Origin: DATAPE01 sp036265345
Lineage (GTDB): Bacteria > Actinomycetota > CADDZG01 > WHSQ01
NCBI GenBank assembly: GCA_036265345.1
Contig: DATAPE010000186.1
Coordinates: 1-5,289 of the forward strand
Direction: 5' to 3'
DNA: 5,289 bases
The position numbers and the translations under genes were made by a program. The notes beneath the pieces are model-generated. The model saw only the letters and a list, made by a program, of their open reading frames with translations, made no database searches and was not told where the DNA came from. Positions 1-5,289 of the stretch are shown piece by piece. Each line of letters opens with the position of its first letter. Positions within the stretch are counted from its first letter, which is position 1.

Positions 1-47
1 GGGCACACGCGGTCGCCGTCGGTTTCCGACGCGGCCTGATCGCCTAG
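1..47 (+). CDS. C-terminal fragment of a possible LuxR/NarL-type regulator
   Basis: Only the 3' end of this gene is in the window. In the frame starting at base 3 the sequence reads AHAVAVGFRRGLIA and then stops at TAG 45-47. The pattern of a small/aromatic helix followed by R-R-G-L-I at the very C-terminus is what is usually seen in the last helix of LuxR/NarL-family HTH domains (typical endings are of the form R-T-x-A-V-x-x-A-x-x-x-G-L-I). The codons nearly all end in G or C, like the deaminase at the other end of the window and unlike the HD-GYP gene that follows. Fourteen residues are too few to prove a family. The other two forward frames also lack early stops, so even the frame is only likely. 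The nested palindrome at 68-126 starts about 20 bases after this stop and could serve as its terminator. Confidence 0.35.
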   Translation, partial: AHAVAVGFRRGLIA

Positions 48-67
48 CTCTGCCCCGATAGTCCCCG

Positions 68-126
68 GTTTTCCACCCTTCTGTGGAAATCCCTCAACAG
101 GGGGATGTCCACACTCTGTGGAAAAC
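68..126. repeat. Nested imperfect palindrome in intergenic DNA
   Basis: The outer arms GTTTTCCAC (68-76) and GTGGAAAAC (118-126) are perfect 9-bp inverted repeats. Inside them TGTGGA (82-87) pairs with TCCACA (108-113), and ATCCC (89-93) pairs with GGGAT (102-106). One A/G mismatch (88/107) separates these two stems, leaving an 8-base loop at 94-101. In total 20 pairs fit into 59 bases. The same bases can instead form two small hairpins: 70-76 with 83-89, and 108-113 with 117-122. There is no T-run on either side, so a classic intrinsic terminator is not shown. A U-less terminator for the upstream gene, a protein-binding palindrome, or both remain possible. Confidence 0.6.
69..125. promoter_or_regulatory. 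Cluster of four DnaA-box-like 9-mers
   Basis: Four sites resemble the DnaA box (TTWTNCACA): TTTTCCACC at 69-77 (+), ATTTCCACA read on the minus strand at 82-90, ATGTCCACA at 105-113 (+), and TTTTCCACA read on the minus strand at 117-125. The last matches the consensus fully. The first two each differ at one position. The third differs from the TTGTCCACA form common in actinobacteria at one position. The sites form two head-to-head pairs. This density in 57 bases is what an origin or a DnaA-binding locus would show, but no dnaA, dnaN, parAB or rpmH gene is visible nearby, so oriC is not supported. DnaA titration or regulation of the adjacent gene is possible. The same bases form the palindrome, so the match may partly reflect that structure. 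Confidence 0.4.
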
Positions 127-372
127 GGAAGCTACGCGAGCCTTACCAAGCCTTGAGTTGTCCGGCGACAGTTGCCACTGAGACGGCGGCACTGAGCGCG
201 GCGATCACGCGAGGCGCGATACGCATGAGGAACTCCCTCTTTTGGGGGACTGACGGCACTGCGAGTTTACGCACATACGAACAGACTTTTCAAGGTTCCG
301 GGGAGCTTTAAGACCGGATTTTCGAGCCTTGGGATCTATGCCGGGCTTCTGGGGATCGTCAGCCTGGTCCTC
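127..372 (+). other. Leader of the HD-GYP gene with in-frame coding-like extension
   Basis: No independent gene is supported here. The HD-GYP frame is open from 229, after TGA at 226-228, up to the GTG at 373. From about 334 it encodes a strongly hydrophobic stretch, IYAGLLGIVSLVLVGGL, which runs through the GTG and completes a membrane helix. No ATG, GTG or TTG occurs in this frame between 229 and 372. The best unusual start is CTG 259, which has GGGGGA (244-249) nine bases upstream and would add 38 residues. ATC 334 and CTG 349 are also in frame. A purine-rich GGGGAG (300-305) has no start codon at proper spacing. I saw no convincing riboswitch fold or -35/-10 pair in this stretch. Confidence 0.4.
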
Positions 373-1665
373 GTGGGGGGGCTTGCCACGACCATCGGAT
401 TCCTCCCCTATGCCCGTTCTGCTTGGCCACTCCCGGCGATCGCGGTCCTTGCGATCGTGGCCGAGAGGCAGACCGTACGACTTTCTGCCAACCTGCAGTT
501 GTCAGTTGTCTTCTTGCCTTTGCTTTTTGCGGCGGTAGTTTTCGGTCCGTTCGCAGCAGCACTGATCGGAGCGATCACCGTTCTGCCCGACTTTGGCCGG
601 CCTTTCACCCGGTGGGTGGTCTGGACTGGGAACCGCACGATTGTGGGAGGGCTTGCCGGCGTTGCCGCCTACCAAGTCATGCAGTCCGGGGGGAACAGCT
701 TCGCTCGAATTCTCGCCGCAACATCAGCGGCCGCTGTTGTTGATTTCGGGCTTGACTTTCTGCTCAACGGGACAACCCTTGTGCTTCGTGGAACCGGATC
801 CATCCGCGACTTAGCTCGGACGACGGGCCCCGTTGCCTTGGCTGGATTCCCTCTATACACGGCGCTGGTGGGGATCTTGGCCTACAGCTACATCGCGTTC
901 ACACCTTGGAGTGCCGCTCTCTTCTTCATCCCAGCCCTCGCCGCCCAGCGGTTGCATGTCATGTATCGGGAACAGCAAGAAGCGCTCTCTCACCTGGGCG
1001 ATGCAAACGCGCGACTAGAACGCGCAAGTCTGTCGTTCGCAAGTGCTCTGGTCGCCACGTTGGACGCCCGAGACCGCTATACGGCTGGTCATTCGGCTGC
1101 GGTCGCGATCTACTCGCGCGACATCGCTGTCCGGCTCGGTCTCCCCGCCGAGGAACAACAACTCGTCCATCTTTGTGGCCTCGTCCACGACATTGGGAAA
1201 GTTGGCCTTCCTGCCGGATTGTTGGAAAAGCCAGGCGCTCTTACCCTTGAGGAGCGACGCCAAATGGAAGAGCACGCAGCGATTGGGGAACGGATCCTGT
1301 CCAAAGTTGAGGACTACGCTGAGATTGCTCGGATTGTGCGTCACCACCATGAGCGAGTCGATGGTTTGGGATATCCGGACGGTCTCGCTGACAATGAAAT
1401 ACCACTTCTCGCCCGAATAATTTCTGTGGCGGACGCCTATAACGCAATGACGTCCGATCGCCCATATCGAGACGCGATGCCGAGTCGTGTTGCTCGACTA
1501 CGACTAGCGCAAGCTGTGGAGAGCCAGTTCGACACATCTGTAGTTGCGGCATTCGAGGCTATCTTGGCCAGTTCGAGTGAGGAGTATCGCGCGGGGATCC
1601 GCGACGATTTCACTCTCGAGACTCAGCACGCACAGCAACCAGTGCTTGAGGCAGCTACGGCCTAG
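373..1665 (+). CDS. Membrane-anchored HD-GYP domain protein, predicted c-di-GMP phosphodiesterase
   Basis: This 430-residue protein has an N-terminal membrane region and a C-terminal HD-GYP domain. Hydrophobic segments lie around residues 18-31, 43-71 (probably two helices), 89-103, 109-138 and 156-192. A short helical linker (about 196-225) leads into the HD-GYP domain (about 222-400). The catalytic set is intact: YTAGHS with H240, HDIGK at 272-276, H301 in the E-H-A-A-I-G segment, HHE at 325-327 followed by D330-G331 and GYP at 333-335, and ADAYNAMTSDRPYR from 353. HD-GYP proteins with these metal ligands hydrolyse cyclic di-GMP to pGpG or GMP, so an active enzyme at the membrane is predicted. 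No GGDEF, PAS or receiver domain is present; the membrane part is presumably the sensor. The GTG at 373 is the only standard start, but it has no good ribosome binding site and cuts a hydrophobic helix in half, so the true N-terminus probably lies upstream. Its last 11 bases overlap the convergent LAL gene. GC is lower than in the flanking genes. Confidence 0.9.
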   Translation: MGGLATTIGFLPYARSAWPLPAIAVLAIVAERQTVRLSANLQLSVVFLPLLFAAVVFGPFAAALIGAITVLPDFGRPFTRWVVWTGNRTIVGGLAGVAAYQVMQSGGNSFARILAATSAAAVVDFGLDFLLNGTTLVLRGTGSIRDLARTTGPVALAGFPLYTALVGILAYSYIAFTPWSAALFFIPALAAQRLHVMYREQQEALSHLGDANARLERASLSFASALVATLDARDRYTAGHSAAVAIYSRDIAVRLGLPAEEQQLVHLCGLVHDIGKVGLPAGLLEKPGALTLEERRQMEEHAAIGERILSKVEDYAEIARIVRHHHERVDGLGYPDGLADNEIPLLARIISVADAYNAMTSDRPYRDAMPSRVARLRLAQAVESQFDTSVVAAFEAILASSSEEYRAGIRDDFTLETQHAQQPVLEAATA

Positions 1666-4213
1666 TTCCCGATTCGTCGCGAAAGAGCGCCGCGGCCGTC
1701 CTAGTTCGAACTCCCAGTTTGTCGAAGATATGACGCACGTGGACCTTCACCGTCGACTCCGCGATCCATAGCGACCCTGCGATTTGTCGATTGGAGAGCC
1801 CGCTGCGCAAAAGCATGAGGACCTCATTCTCGCGTTCGGTGAGAGGGTCGGCCGCAGGCGGTTTGGCGCGCCTGATTCCGAGTCCTGCTTTCGTGCCGAG
1901 CATCGAGTCATACGTGGCGATTGGGTGGAGCAAAAACTCATCCAGGAAGAGTGCGGAATCGTTGATTGCCTTAAGAAGCATCGGCGTCGCGCGGTACGCG
2001 GTAACAAACGAATCGGCATTACCGGTCTGGCTCGATTGATCAAGAGCGATCGCGAGTTGCTCTCCGGAATCGGTCTCGTCCTCAGCAACCGAGAGAATTG
2101 CACCCGCGAAGGATCTGAGACAACGAGCCTCGAGATGGCCAGTTAGCGACGCCGAGGCGGAAATCTCCAGCCGGGCCTCGTCTTGGATCCCCATCGCTGC
2201 CAAAATCAGCGCCCGAATTGAGCGAATCTCGCCTTCCATCCCCGGGCTTGCGAGTCGCGAACGAGCGGGTTCTATGAGGCGAAGCGCATCGGCGGGATCA
2301 CCTCGCGCGAGACTGAGGCGCGCCATCAGCGCCAAGGCGTTGATCTTGGCGTGATAGTCGTCGTTCTCCTCCGCCAGGCGATAAGCCTCCGTAAGGGCTT
2401 TCTCAGCGCGCTCGAACTCCCGTAGTCCGAGTTGCGCCAACCCCATTAATTGGAGTCCATGAGAGCGAACCCAGTCGAGACCTGATCGCTCGGCTTCTCC
2501 GATCTGTCGGCTTGCAACTTCATATGCCTCCTGGTAGCGAGCCACCAGGGCCAAAGCAGTTCCGTACGACTGGATGAAGCCAGTCCGGATTAGGGGATCG
2601 ATCGTCTTGTCAAGCAGGGTAAGCGCGGTGCTATGACGCTCGAGCGCCTCTCGCAACCCGCCCCATCTCACCGCGAAGTGGATTGGCGCCTGACTAATCC
2701 GCACGCTGTCTTCGATTGACGATGGAGGCAGGTTTTCAAGTTCATGAAGGGCCGAGGTGGCAAGTTCGGGCTCCTCGGAATCGGCCAATGTGATGAAACG
2801 ACTCCAGAGAGCGCGTCGAAGATCGGCGGTCGTGGTTGACCGATTCCTTGCCTCGTTAAGGAGCGACAGAGACTCGTCTTGACGGTCATCGAGTTGTGCA
2901 ACCAGTGCCGCTCTGAACAAGGCCTTCGACGCGAATGGGTGCTTTTGCGGTAGCCGGCGCGCCAGGTGCCTCGCTTTGTCATCGGCCTCCATCCACCTGC
3001 CCTTTCGGAAGGCCAACTCGATCTCGGCGAGTGGAACGATGTCGTCGCTTGGAGTCCATCTGCGCGCGTGGTCCAGCCATTGCTCCAGCGTCGCGAGGCG
3101 CCCTTTGCCCAAGAGGTCATCTAATGCGCGGGTAAGAATTTCGGCAAAGACTTCGCCGAGTTCGAACTCCTCCGCAAGAGAAAAGGCTTCGTCCCACGCT
3201 GAACGCTTGAGCAAACACAGCGCGAGGGTGTGGACAGTTTCTTCTACTTTGTCCTCATCTATATCGACGAGCTTCGTCCGGAGGAACTGGCGTAGGAGCG
3301 GATGCAGGTCAAAAGAATCGCCGTCCTTATTGAGAAAACCGCGCTCGTACGCCGCTTCGAGTACAGCCTTGGCTCGTCCCGCGAACAGTAGGTTCGCGAG
3401 CTCGAGATCCACGGTTGCCACCAGCGATAGCTGGATGAGGCTCCACTGAAGCTCGGGATCGATGCCTTGATAGAGCTCCTCCGCAAAATATGAGTGCAAT
3501 GCATCAGGCATCTCGCCACCGGAGAGATGCACCGGTGCCTGAACGAGTGAGGCGAGACCGATCACCGCGGGCCAACCCTCAGCGAGCGCAACCAATCCTG
3601 CTAACGCACCGGGTTCATTGTCCCGAGGAACAGCTAGTGCGGCCTCTTCGTGCGTCATCGCAAGTACGTTTCTTCCGAACTCTGCGACCTCTCCATATAG
3701 GAGGCTCTTGGCAGAAGCCCAGCTCGGGCGGGTTCTGCTCGTAATCAACACCGGGATATCTGCGCGACCAACCAGCGCCTCAATGAAGGACTCAGCGGCC
3801 GGTTCCCCGATCAGGTGGTGATAATCGTCTATCACCAGCCAAGCGTCCGAAGGCCAATCCCGGAGGTCCTCGCCGAGCACACTGCCCAACTGCTTTGCCT
3901 CAGCTCTCGGCGATGGCGACATGGCAAGGCGTTCTTGGAGTCGACCGCTTGCTCCGTCGAGAATCTGCTCGAACGTTTCTCCGAGACCAAGCGCAAGAGC
4001 AGCAACGTCAGTTGATGCCGGTAATGCGCGAAACCAAACACCAACGCGTGGCTGAGAGACCCACTGTCGTGCGAGCGTCGTCTTTCCGAAGCCCGCTGGC
4101 GCGACGAGCATGATGCGTCGGCTTGCCGTCTCGTTCAGGAGACGCATCAACCTTGGCCGCCGTATGAGGCGTTGGTTCGTTACTTGAGCTTCGCCTGCGG
4201 TTTCCTCTTTCAC
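1655..4213 (-). CDS. MalT/LAL-type LuxR-family ATP-dependent transcriptional regulator
   Basis: This 852-residue protein has the order typical of LAL (large ATP-binding LuxR) regulators such as MalT, which is about 900 residues. The N-terminal STAND-type NTPase starts near residue 15 with a short R-R-P-R-L-x-R-L-L segment. It has a Walker A APAGFGKTT (38-46), a Walker B WLVIDDYH (125-132) and a sensor-like LITSR (156-160). A conserved winged-helix segment DLHPLLRQFLRTKL (302-315) follows. Residues about 325-760 are helical TPR-like repeats, rich in A/L/E with R-x-x-E-A-Y-type units, and probably bind an inducer or partner. The LuxR HTH is at 791-841 (LTERENEVL, SNRQIA, then ESTVKVHVRHIFDKLGV). 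Family knowledge says inducer and ATP drive oligomerisation and activation of target promoters; the ligand cannot be read from sequence. The start is GTG at 4213, preceded by GAGGGGAG. The neighbouring HD-GYP gene is a candidate partner or target, by position only. Confidence 0.9.
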   Translation of the reverse strand: MKEETAGEAQVTNQRLIRRPRLMRLLNETASRRIMLVAPAGFGKTTLARQWVSQPRVGVWFRALPASTDVAALALGLGETFEQILDGASGRLQERLAMSPSPRAEAKQLGSVLGEDLRDWPSDAWLVIDDYHHLIGEPAAESFIEALVGRADIPVLITSRTRPSWASAKSLLYGEVAEFGRNVLAMTHEEAALAVPRDNEPGALAGLVALAEGWPAVIGLASLVQAPVHLSGGEMPDALHSYFAEELYQGIDPELQWSLIQLSLVATVDLELANLLFAGRAKAVLEAAYERGFLNKDGDSFDLHPLLRQFLRTKLVDIDEDKVEETVHTLALCLLKRSAWDEAFSLAEEFELGEVFAEILTRALDDLLGKGRLATLEQWLDHARRWTPSDDIVPLAEIELAFRKGRWMEADDKARHLARRLPQKHPFASKALFRAALVAQLDDRQDESLSLLNEARNRSTTTADLRRALWSRFITLADSEEPELATSALHELENLPPSSIEDSVRISQAPIHFAVRWGGLREALERHSTALTLLDKTIDPLIRTGFIQSYGTALALVARYQEAYEVASRQIGEAERSGLDWVRSHGLQLMGLAQLGLREFERAEKALTEAYRLAEENDDYHAKINALALMARLSLARGDPADALRLIEPARSRLASPGMEGEIRSIRALILAAMGIQDEARLEISASASLTGHLEARCLRSFAGAILSVAEDETDSGEQLAIALDQSSQTGNADSFVTAYRATPMLLKAINDSALFLDEFLLHPIATYDSMLGTKAGLGIRRAKPPAADPLTERENEVLMLLRSGLSNRQIAGSLWIAESTVKVHVRHIFDKLGVRTRTAAALFRDESGTRP

Positions 4214-4217
4214 CGCG

Positions 4218-4225
4218 CTCCCCTC
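4218..4225 (-). promoter_or_regulatory. Ribosome binding site of the LAL gene
   Basis: Read on the minus strand this is GAGGGGAG, ending four bases before the GTG at 4213, with its GAGG core eight bases away. It supports GTG 4213 as the start over the in-frame GTG at codon 11 (V11). Confidence 0.6.
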
Positions 4226-4246
4226 GGGCGGTGTTGTTGTTCTTCG

Positions 4247-4275
4247 ACCTTAGCTTCGGTCTGGCGCGATTTCGA
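4247..4275 (-). promoter_or_regulatory. Candidate sigma-70-type promoter of the LAL gene
   Basis: On the minus strand TCGAAA (4270-4275, four of six matches to TTGACA) is separated by exactly 17 bases from TAAGGT (4247-4252). The latter is close to the TAGRRT form of actinobacterial -10 boxes. Transcription would start near 4240 and give a leader of about 27 bases that includes the ribosome binding site. A 7-base direct repeat, GGTCGAA on the minus strand, occurs at 4271-4277 and 4243-4249. It overlaps both promoter elements and could be an operator pair. Match quality is moderate. Confidence 0.3.
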
Positions 4276-4287
4276 CCCCAGGGCTGA

Positions 4288-4324
4288 ACCGTGCCCGCGG
4301 CCCATTAGGGGTCGCAGGCACGGT
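4288..4324 (-). terminator. Strong hairpin, likely terminator of the small HTH gene
   Basis: ACCGTGCC (4288-4295) pairs with GGCACGGT (4317-4324) over 8 bp. After one C/A mismatch, GCGGCCC (4297-4303) pairs with GGGTCGC (4309-4315), including one G-T wobble. The loop is ATTAG. It starts four bases after the stop of the 88-residue HTH gene on the minus strand and lies upstream of the LAL promoter, so it separates the two units. There is no T-tract; stable hairpins without one are common at gene ends in high-GC actinobacteria. Confidence 0.7.
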
Positions 4325-4328
4325 GCCG

Positions 4329-4595
4329 TCAGCCCCCGCTGTCGGCCGCAGCCGACTCGAGGCTTCGTGCGAGCGGGTCGTCGCCGGTGATCGCGCGGTA
4401 CGCCACTGGGATCTGCCTGCGTCGCGTGACGCCGAGCTTCTGTCGCAGCACGTCCGAGTGCGCCTTGGCTGTTCGAGGGGAGATGCCAAGGCGCTCGCCG
4501 ACCTCATCATTCGAGCACCCTGCGGCGATCAGCTCGATGACCTCGCGTTGGCGTTCAGTGATCGTTGGGATGGAGTCGCGCAGCGCTTCGTACAT
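4329..4595 (-). CDS. Small stand-alone LuxR-type HTH transcriptional regulator
   Basis: This 88-residue protein is almost entirely a LuxR/NarL-type tetra-helical HTH domain, at residues about 11-67. TITERQREVIELIAAGCSND covers the first helices, EVGERLGIS leads to the turn, and PRTAKAHSDVLRQKLGV is the recognition helix. A polar tail with GDDPLARSLES follows. It has no receiver, PAS, GAF or ATPase domain, so it resembles the output half of a response regulator alone, like GerE-type small regulators. How it senses a signal is unknown; partner binding or expression level are the obvious options. The start is ATG 4595. No ribosome binding site precedes it, but a possible -10 box lies six bases upstream, which suggests leaderless translation. 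It is 61 bases downstream of the deaminase gene on the same strand and ends at a hairpin terminator. Its codons are GC-rich like the deaminase gene and unlike the LAL gene. Confidence 0.85.
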   Translation of the reverse strand: MYEALRDSIPTITERQREVIELIAAGCSNDEVGERLGISPRTAKAHSDVLRQKLGVTRRRQIPVAYRAITGDDPLARSLESAAADSGG

Positions 4596-4601
4596 GCCGC
4601 G

Positions 4602-4630
4602 AAACTAGACGCCCCGGCTCGCCTTGACCA
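4602..4630 (-). promoter_or_regulatory. Candidate leaderless promoter of the small HTH gene
   Basis: On the minus strand TGGTCA (4625-4630, four of six matches to TTGACA) is separated by 17 bases from TAGTTT (4602-4607, a TANNNT -10). Six bases separate this from the ATG at 4595, so transcription would start at or next to the start codon. Leaderless mRNAs of this geometry are frequent in actinobacteria. The absence of a Shine-Dalgarno sequence before this ATG agrees with it. Confidence 0.4.
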
Positions 4631-4644
4631 TTGGCCGAAAGGCG
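4620..4644. repeat. Short inverted repeat between deaminase and HTH genes
   Basis: CGCCTT (4620-4625) and AAGGCG (4639-4644) are perfect 6-bp inverted arms around a 13-base centre that contains CCATTGG. The repeat starts 12 bases beyond the deaminase stop and covers the candidate -35 box of the HTH gene. It could be a weak terminator or an operator; neither is proven. Confidence 0.3.
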
Positions 4645-4656
4645 TATCTCGCGGAA

Positions 4657-5289
4657 CTACACCCTCGCCGCCCGGGGGCCTTTCCGCAGGAACGTGGCCT
4701 CATGACCGTGTCTGTTGGCCTCTGCCAACTCCTTTTCATCCAGTGCCCCGATCCGAAGCAGCAGCTCGAGCTCATCCCGCAAATGTGTCCGCATCATCTC
4801 GGGCCCGTCCGTTGCGATGGTGAACGGCACGCCGGCATCCACGAACGAGCGGAACGTCTCGCGCACCGCCTCCTCGTTCGCCAGCGCCTTGGTCAGAAGG
4901 TTCGAGGTCGGGCAGATCTCGAGCACGATCTCCGCGTCGCGGAGCGCGGCCATCAGGTCTTCGTCGCCGGCGGCGAGGATCCCGTGGCCGATCCGGTCGG
5001 GGCGTAACGACTCGACGACCTCGGCGATTTCCTCGCGGCCCATGTCGCCGCCTTCCTCGCCGACATGGATCGTGACGCCGAGGCCGGCTGCTCGCGCTTC
5101 CTCGACCATCGGCGCGACCTGTCCGTAGTCGTACCGGCCGCCGCCGGGACGCGGGCCGGCGATGTCCACGCCGACGACACCGCGGGGCGCCCAGCGGATC
5201 GCCTTCTCGACGATGATCGTGTTCTGCTCGGCGGTGAACGTGCGGTCCATCATCAGGATCAGGCCCGCGCGCACCTGGGGGTACTCGAG
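4657..5289 (-). CDS. add: Adenosine-deaminase-family protein, C-terminal part (5' end outside window)
   Basis: The frame is open to the right edge, so only the last 210 residues are seen; family members are usually about 330-360 residues. The N-terminal half of the TIM barrel, with the H-x-H zinc motif, is missing here. Motifs visible, numbered from the edge, are VDIAGPRPG near 41-49, IHVGEEGG with H75 and E78 (metal-binding His and catalytic Glu), RIGHG with H102, CPTSN at 126-130, and ATDGPEMMRTHLRDE from 159. The family deaminates adenosine, or related 6-aminopurine nucleosides, in the cytoplasm by a zinc-dependent hydrolysis. The usual Asp-Asp pair (S/T-D-D-P) is Asp-Gly here. The first Asp, the zinc ligand, is kept at 161. 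The second, a substrate-contacting residue, is Gly162 (codon 4804-4806), so the substrate may differ, for example a modified nucleoside or aminofutalosine. The symbol reflects the family only. It reads toward the small HTH gene and has very high GC. Confidence 0.85.
   Translation of the reverse strand, partial: LEYPQVRAGLILMMDRTFTAEQNTIIVEKAIRWAPRGVVGVDIAGPRPGGGRYDYGQVAPMVEEARAAGLGVTIHVGEEGGDMGREEIAEVVESLRPDRIGHGILAAGDEDLMAALRDAEIVLEICPTSNLLTKALANEEAVRETFRSFVDAGVPFTIATDGPEMMRTHLRDELELLLRIGALDEKELAEANRHGHEATFLRKGPRAARV

Noticed and set aside
105..311. Open frame of 68 codons starting at ATG 105
   Set aside because: It starts inside the palindrome with no ribosome binding site and has no recognisable domain. 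Its second half overlaps the better-supported in-frame extension of the HD-GYP gene.
127..372. Possible cyclic-di-GMP riboswitch upstream of the HD-GYP gene
   Set aside because: The conserved GEMM-I motifs could not be found, and no convincing multi-stem fold is visible. Part of this stretch reads as coding sequence.
3229..3237. Additional DnaA-box-like TGTGGACAG
   Set aside because: A single imperfect site inside the LAL coding region, explained by chance.
2668..3449. Overlapping open frames on both strands inside the LAL gene
   Set aside because: They are shadow frames within the TPR-like region, without domain motifs or ribosome binding sites.
4271..4340. Hairpin at 4288-4324 as the end of a mobile element or attachment site
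   Set aside because: It has no partner copy elsewhere in the window and no integrase or transposase nearby. Its position four bases after a stop codon fits a terminator better.
4323..4823. Plus-strand open frame of 166 codons
   Set aside because: It is antisense to the small HTH gene and the deaminase, both with clear family motifs. Its composition (Arg, Ala, Pro) is typical of a high-GC shadow frame.
4715..5128. Plus-strand open frame of 137 codons, Ser/Arg/Ala rich
   Set aside because: It is the antisense shadow of the deaminase coding sequence, with low-complexity serine runs and no domain.

Overview
The window looks like chromosomal DNA from a high-GC actinobacterium. Thermoleophilia (Solirubrobacterales or Gaiellales type) is my best guess, from the G/C-ending codons at the edges, the large STAND-ATPase LuxR regulator and the style of the adenosine-deaminase-like protein. 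This placement is an inference from the sequence alone.

Layout, left to right. Positions 1-47 are the last 14 codons of a plus-strand gene whose end resembles the last helix of a LuxR/NarL-type DNA-binding domain. Positions 48-372 have no securely called gene. They hold a nested palindrome (68-126) built from four DnaA-box-like 9-mers, then a leader that stays open in the frame of the next gene and encodes an extra hydrophobic helix. Positions 373-1665 (+) encode a multi-pass membrane HD-GYP protein, predicted to be a cyclic-di-GMP phosphodiesterase. Positions 1655-4213 (-) encode an 852-residue MalT/LAL-type LuxR regulator that converges on the HD-GYP gene and overlaps it by 11 bp. On the same minus strand, 4657-5289 is the C-terminal part of an adenosine-deaminase-family enzyme. 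It is followed by a free-standing 88-residue LuxR HTH protein (4329-4595) and a strong hairpin terminator (4288-4324). After that comes the promoter and ribosome binding site of the LAL gene.

Base composition is uneven. Sampled 60-base lines in the HD-GYP and LAL genes are about 57-58% GC, while lines in the small HTH and deaminase genes are about 70-78%. The two central genes therefore look like a separately evolving or acquired regulatory module (one membrane second-messenger enzyme, one large regulator) set between high-GC genes.

No RNA gene, CRISPR array, transposase or complete new system is visible. The points most worth checking are the palindromic DnaA-box-like cluster, the missing start codon of the HD-GYP gene, the non-canonical Asp-Gly metal/substrate motif of the deaminase, and the apparently leaderless small HTH gene.
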